Shown: in pieces, positions 39,552 to 39,572 of the stretch
How the letters are laid out: every line of letters begins with the position of its first letter
Position numbering within the stretch: position 1 is the first letter of the stretch
Assembly (NCBI RefSeq): GCF_020829645.1
Contig: NZ_JAIVFS010000075.1
Coordinates: forward strand, 1 to 39,572
DNA from: Nostoc mirabile CHAB5784
GTDB lineage: Bacteria; Cyanobacteriota; Cyanobacteriia; Cyanobacteriales; Nostocaceae
Direction of reading: 5' to 3'
DNA length: 39,572 nucleotides
Made by a program: the position numbers and the translations under genes
Notes under the pieces: generated by a model
Database searches by the model: none
Seen by the model: only the letters and a program-made list of their open reading frames with translations
What the model was told of the DNA's origin: nothing

Positions 39552-39572
39552 CCCCCACCTTTAGGTGTGGGG
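39552..39572. repeat. Hairpin at the window edge
   Basis: CCCCCACCT/AGGTGTGGGG folds into a GC-rich hairpin with a small bulge. This could be a terminator or the end of an IS200/IS605-type element beginning outside the window; the sequence ends too soon to tell. Confidence 0.35.

Noticed and set aside
1..39572. tRNA or rRNA genes
   Set aside because: I looked for typical T-loop and CCA patterns and conserved rRNA blocks and found none convincing.

Overview
The window looks like a plasmid or genomic island of a filamentous, probably heterocyst-forming (Nostocales) cyanobacterium. GCGATCGC (HIP1-type) octamers are frequent. Nostoc-style short tandem repeats and small inserted repeats occur inside genes. 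The protein families (multidomain Ser/Thr-histidine kinase, DUF2808, DUF305, RppA/CopR-like two-component pair) are typically cyanobacterial. ParA/ParB at the right end and plasmid-type genes at 7.4-10.4 kb favour a plasmid origin. This is inference, since no replication gene is visible.

Layout. 0.2-6.8 kb (minus): a 1991-residue Ser/Thr kinase/ATPase/GAF/PAS/histidine kinase followed by a NarL-type response regulator. 7.4-11.2 kb: a graveyard of plasmid genes, including a broken ParA-like ATPase, an intact one-TM protein, a broken gene with a NADAR-like domain, an orphan fragment, an intact 44-aa gene with its own terminator, and a broken BNR-repeat gene. 11.2-12.7 kb: MerR regulator 1, a Met/Cys-rich secreted peptide and a CxxC thioredoxin-like protein, all three behind one type of MerR operator. 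12.8-14.8 kb: remains of an RND multidrug pump (adaptor with replaced 5' end, permease cut after 44 codons) joined to intron-like DNA and a foreign gene tail. 14.9-20.4 kb: MerR regulator 2, a double cupredoxin protein, a CopA-type ATPase, a Cys-rich four-helix copper-storage protein and a CopM-like DUF305 lipoprotein, with a second type of MerR operator. 20.6-26.0 kb: a CusB/CusA-type heavy-metal RND system plus a small lipoprotein, in the same order as copBAC of Synechocystis. 26.1-28.7 kb: a TetR regulator with two operators, then GST, pyridoxamine-oxidase-like and NTF2-like genes. 28.9-31.2 kb: a tandem array of DUF2808 genes (two intact, one split by an 85-bp insertion, one vestigial). 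31.3-33.7 kb: an SbnA-like PLP enzyme coupled to a polytopic exporter. 34.5-36.7 kb: an RppA/CopR-like response regulator and its kinase. 36.9-38.6 kb: parB and parA. 38.6-39.6 kb: transposase and zinc-ribbon fragments and repeats.

The most interesting result is regulatory. A direct repeat (ATTTCAT, 4 bp, ATTTCAT; 11-bp period, often followed by TGTCA) occurs nine times. It lies upstream of the DUF305 gene (twice), the RND efflux operon, three DUF2808 genes separately, the response-regulator gene (twice) and, on the minus strand, the SbnA-like/exporter operon. It is the expected kind of site for the OmpR-type regulator encoded here, and would tie a possible amino-acid-derived small-molecule pathway to a copper/metal response. 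Overlaid on this are six MerR-type promoters with 19-bp spacers and two distinct operator sequences, matching the two MerR genes. The metal specificities are inferred, not shown.
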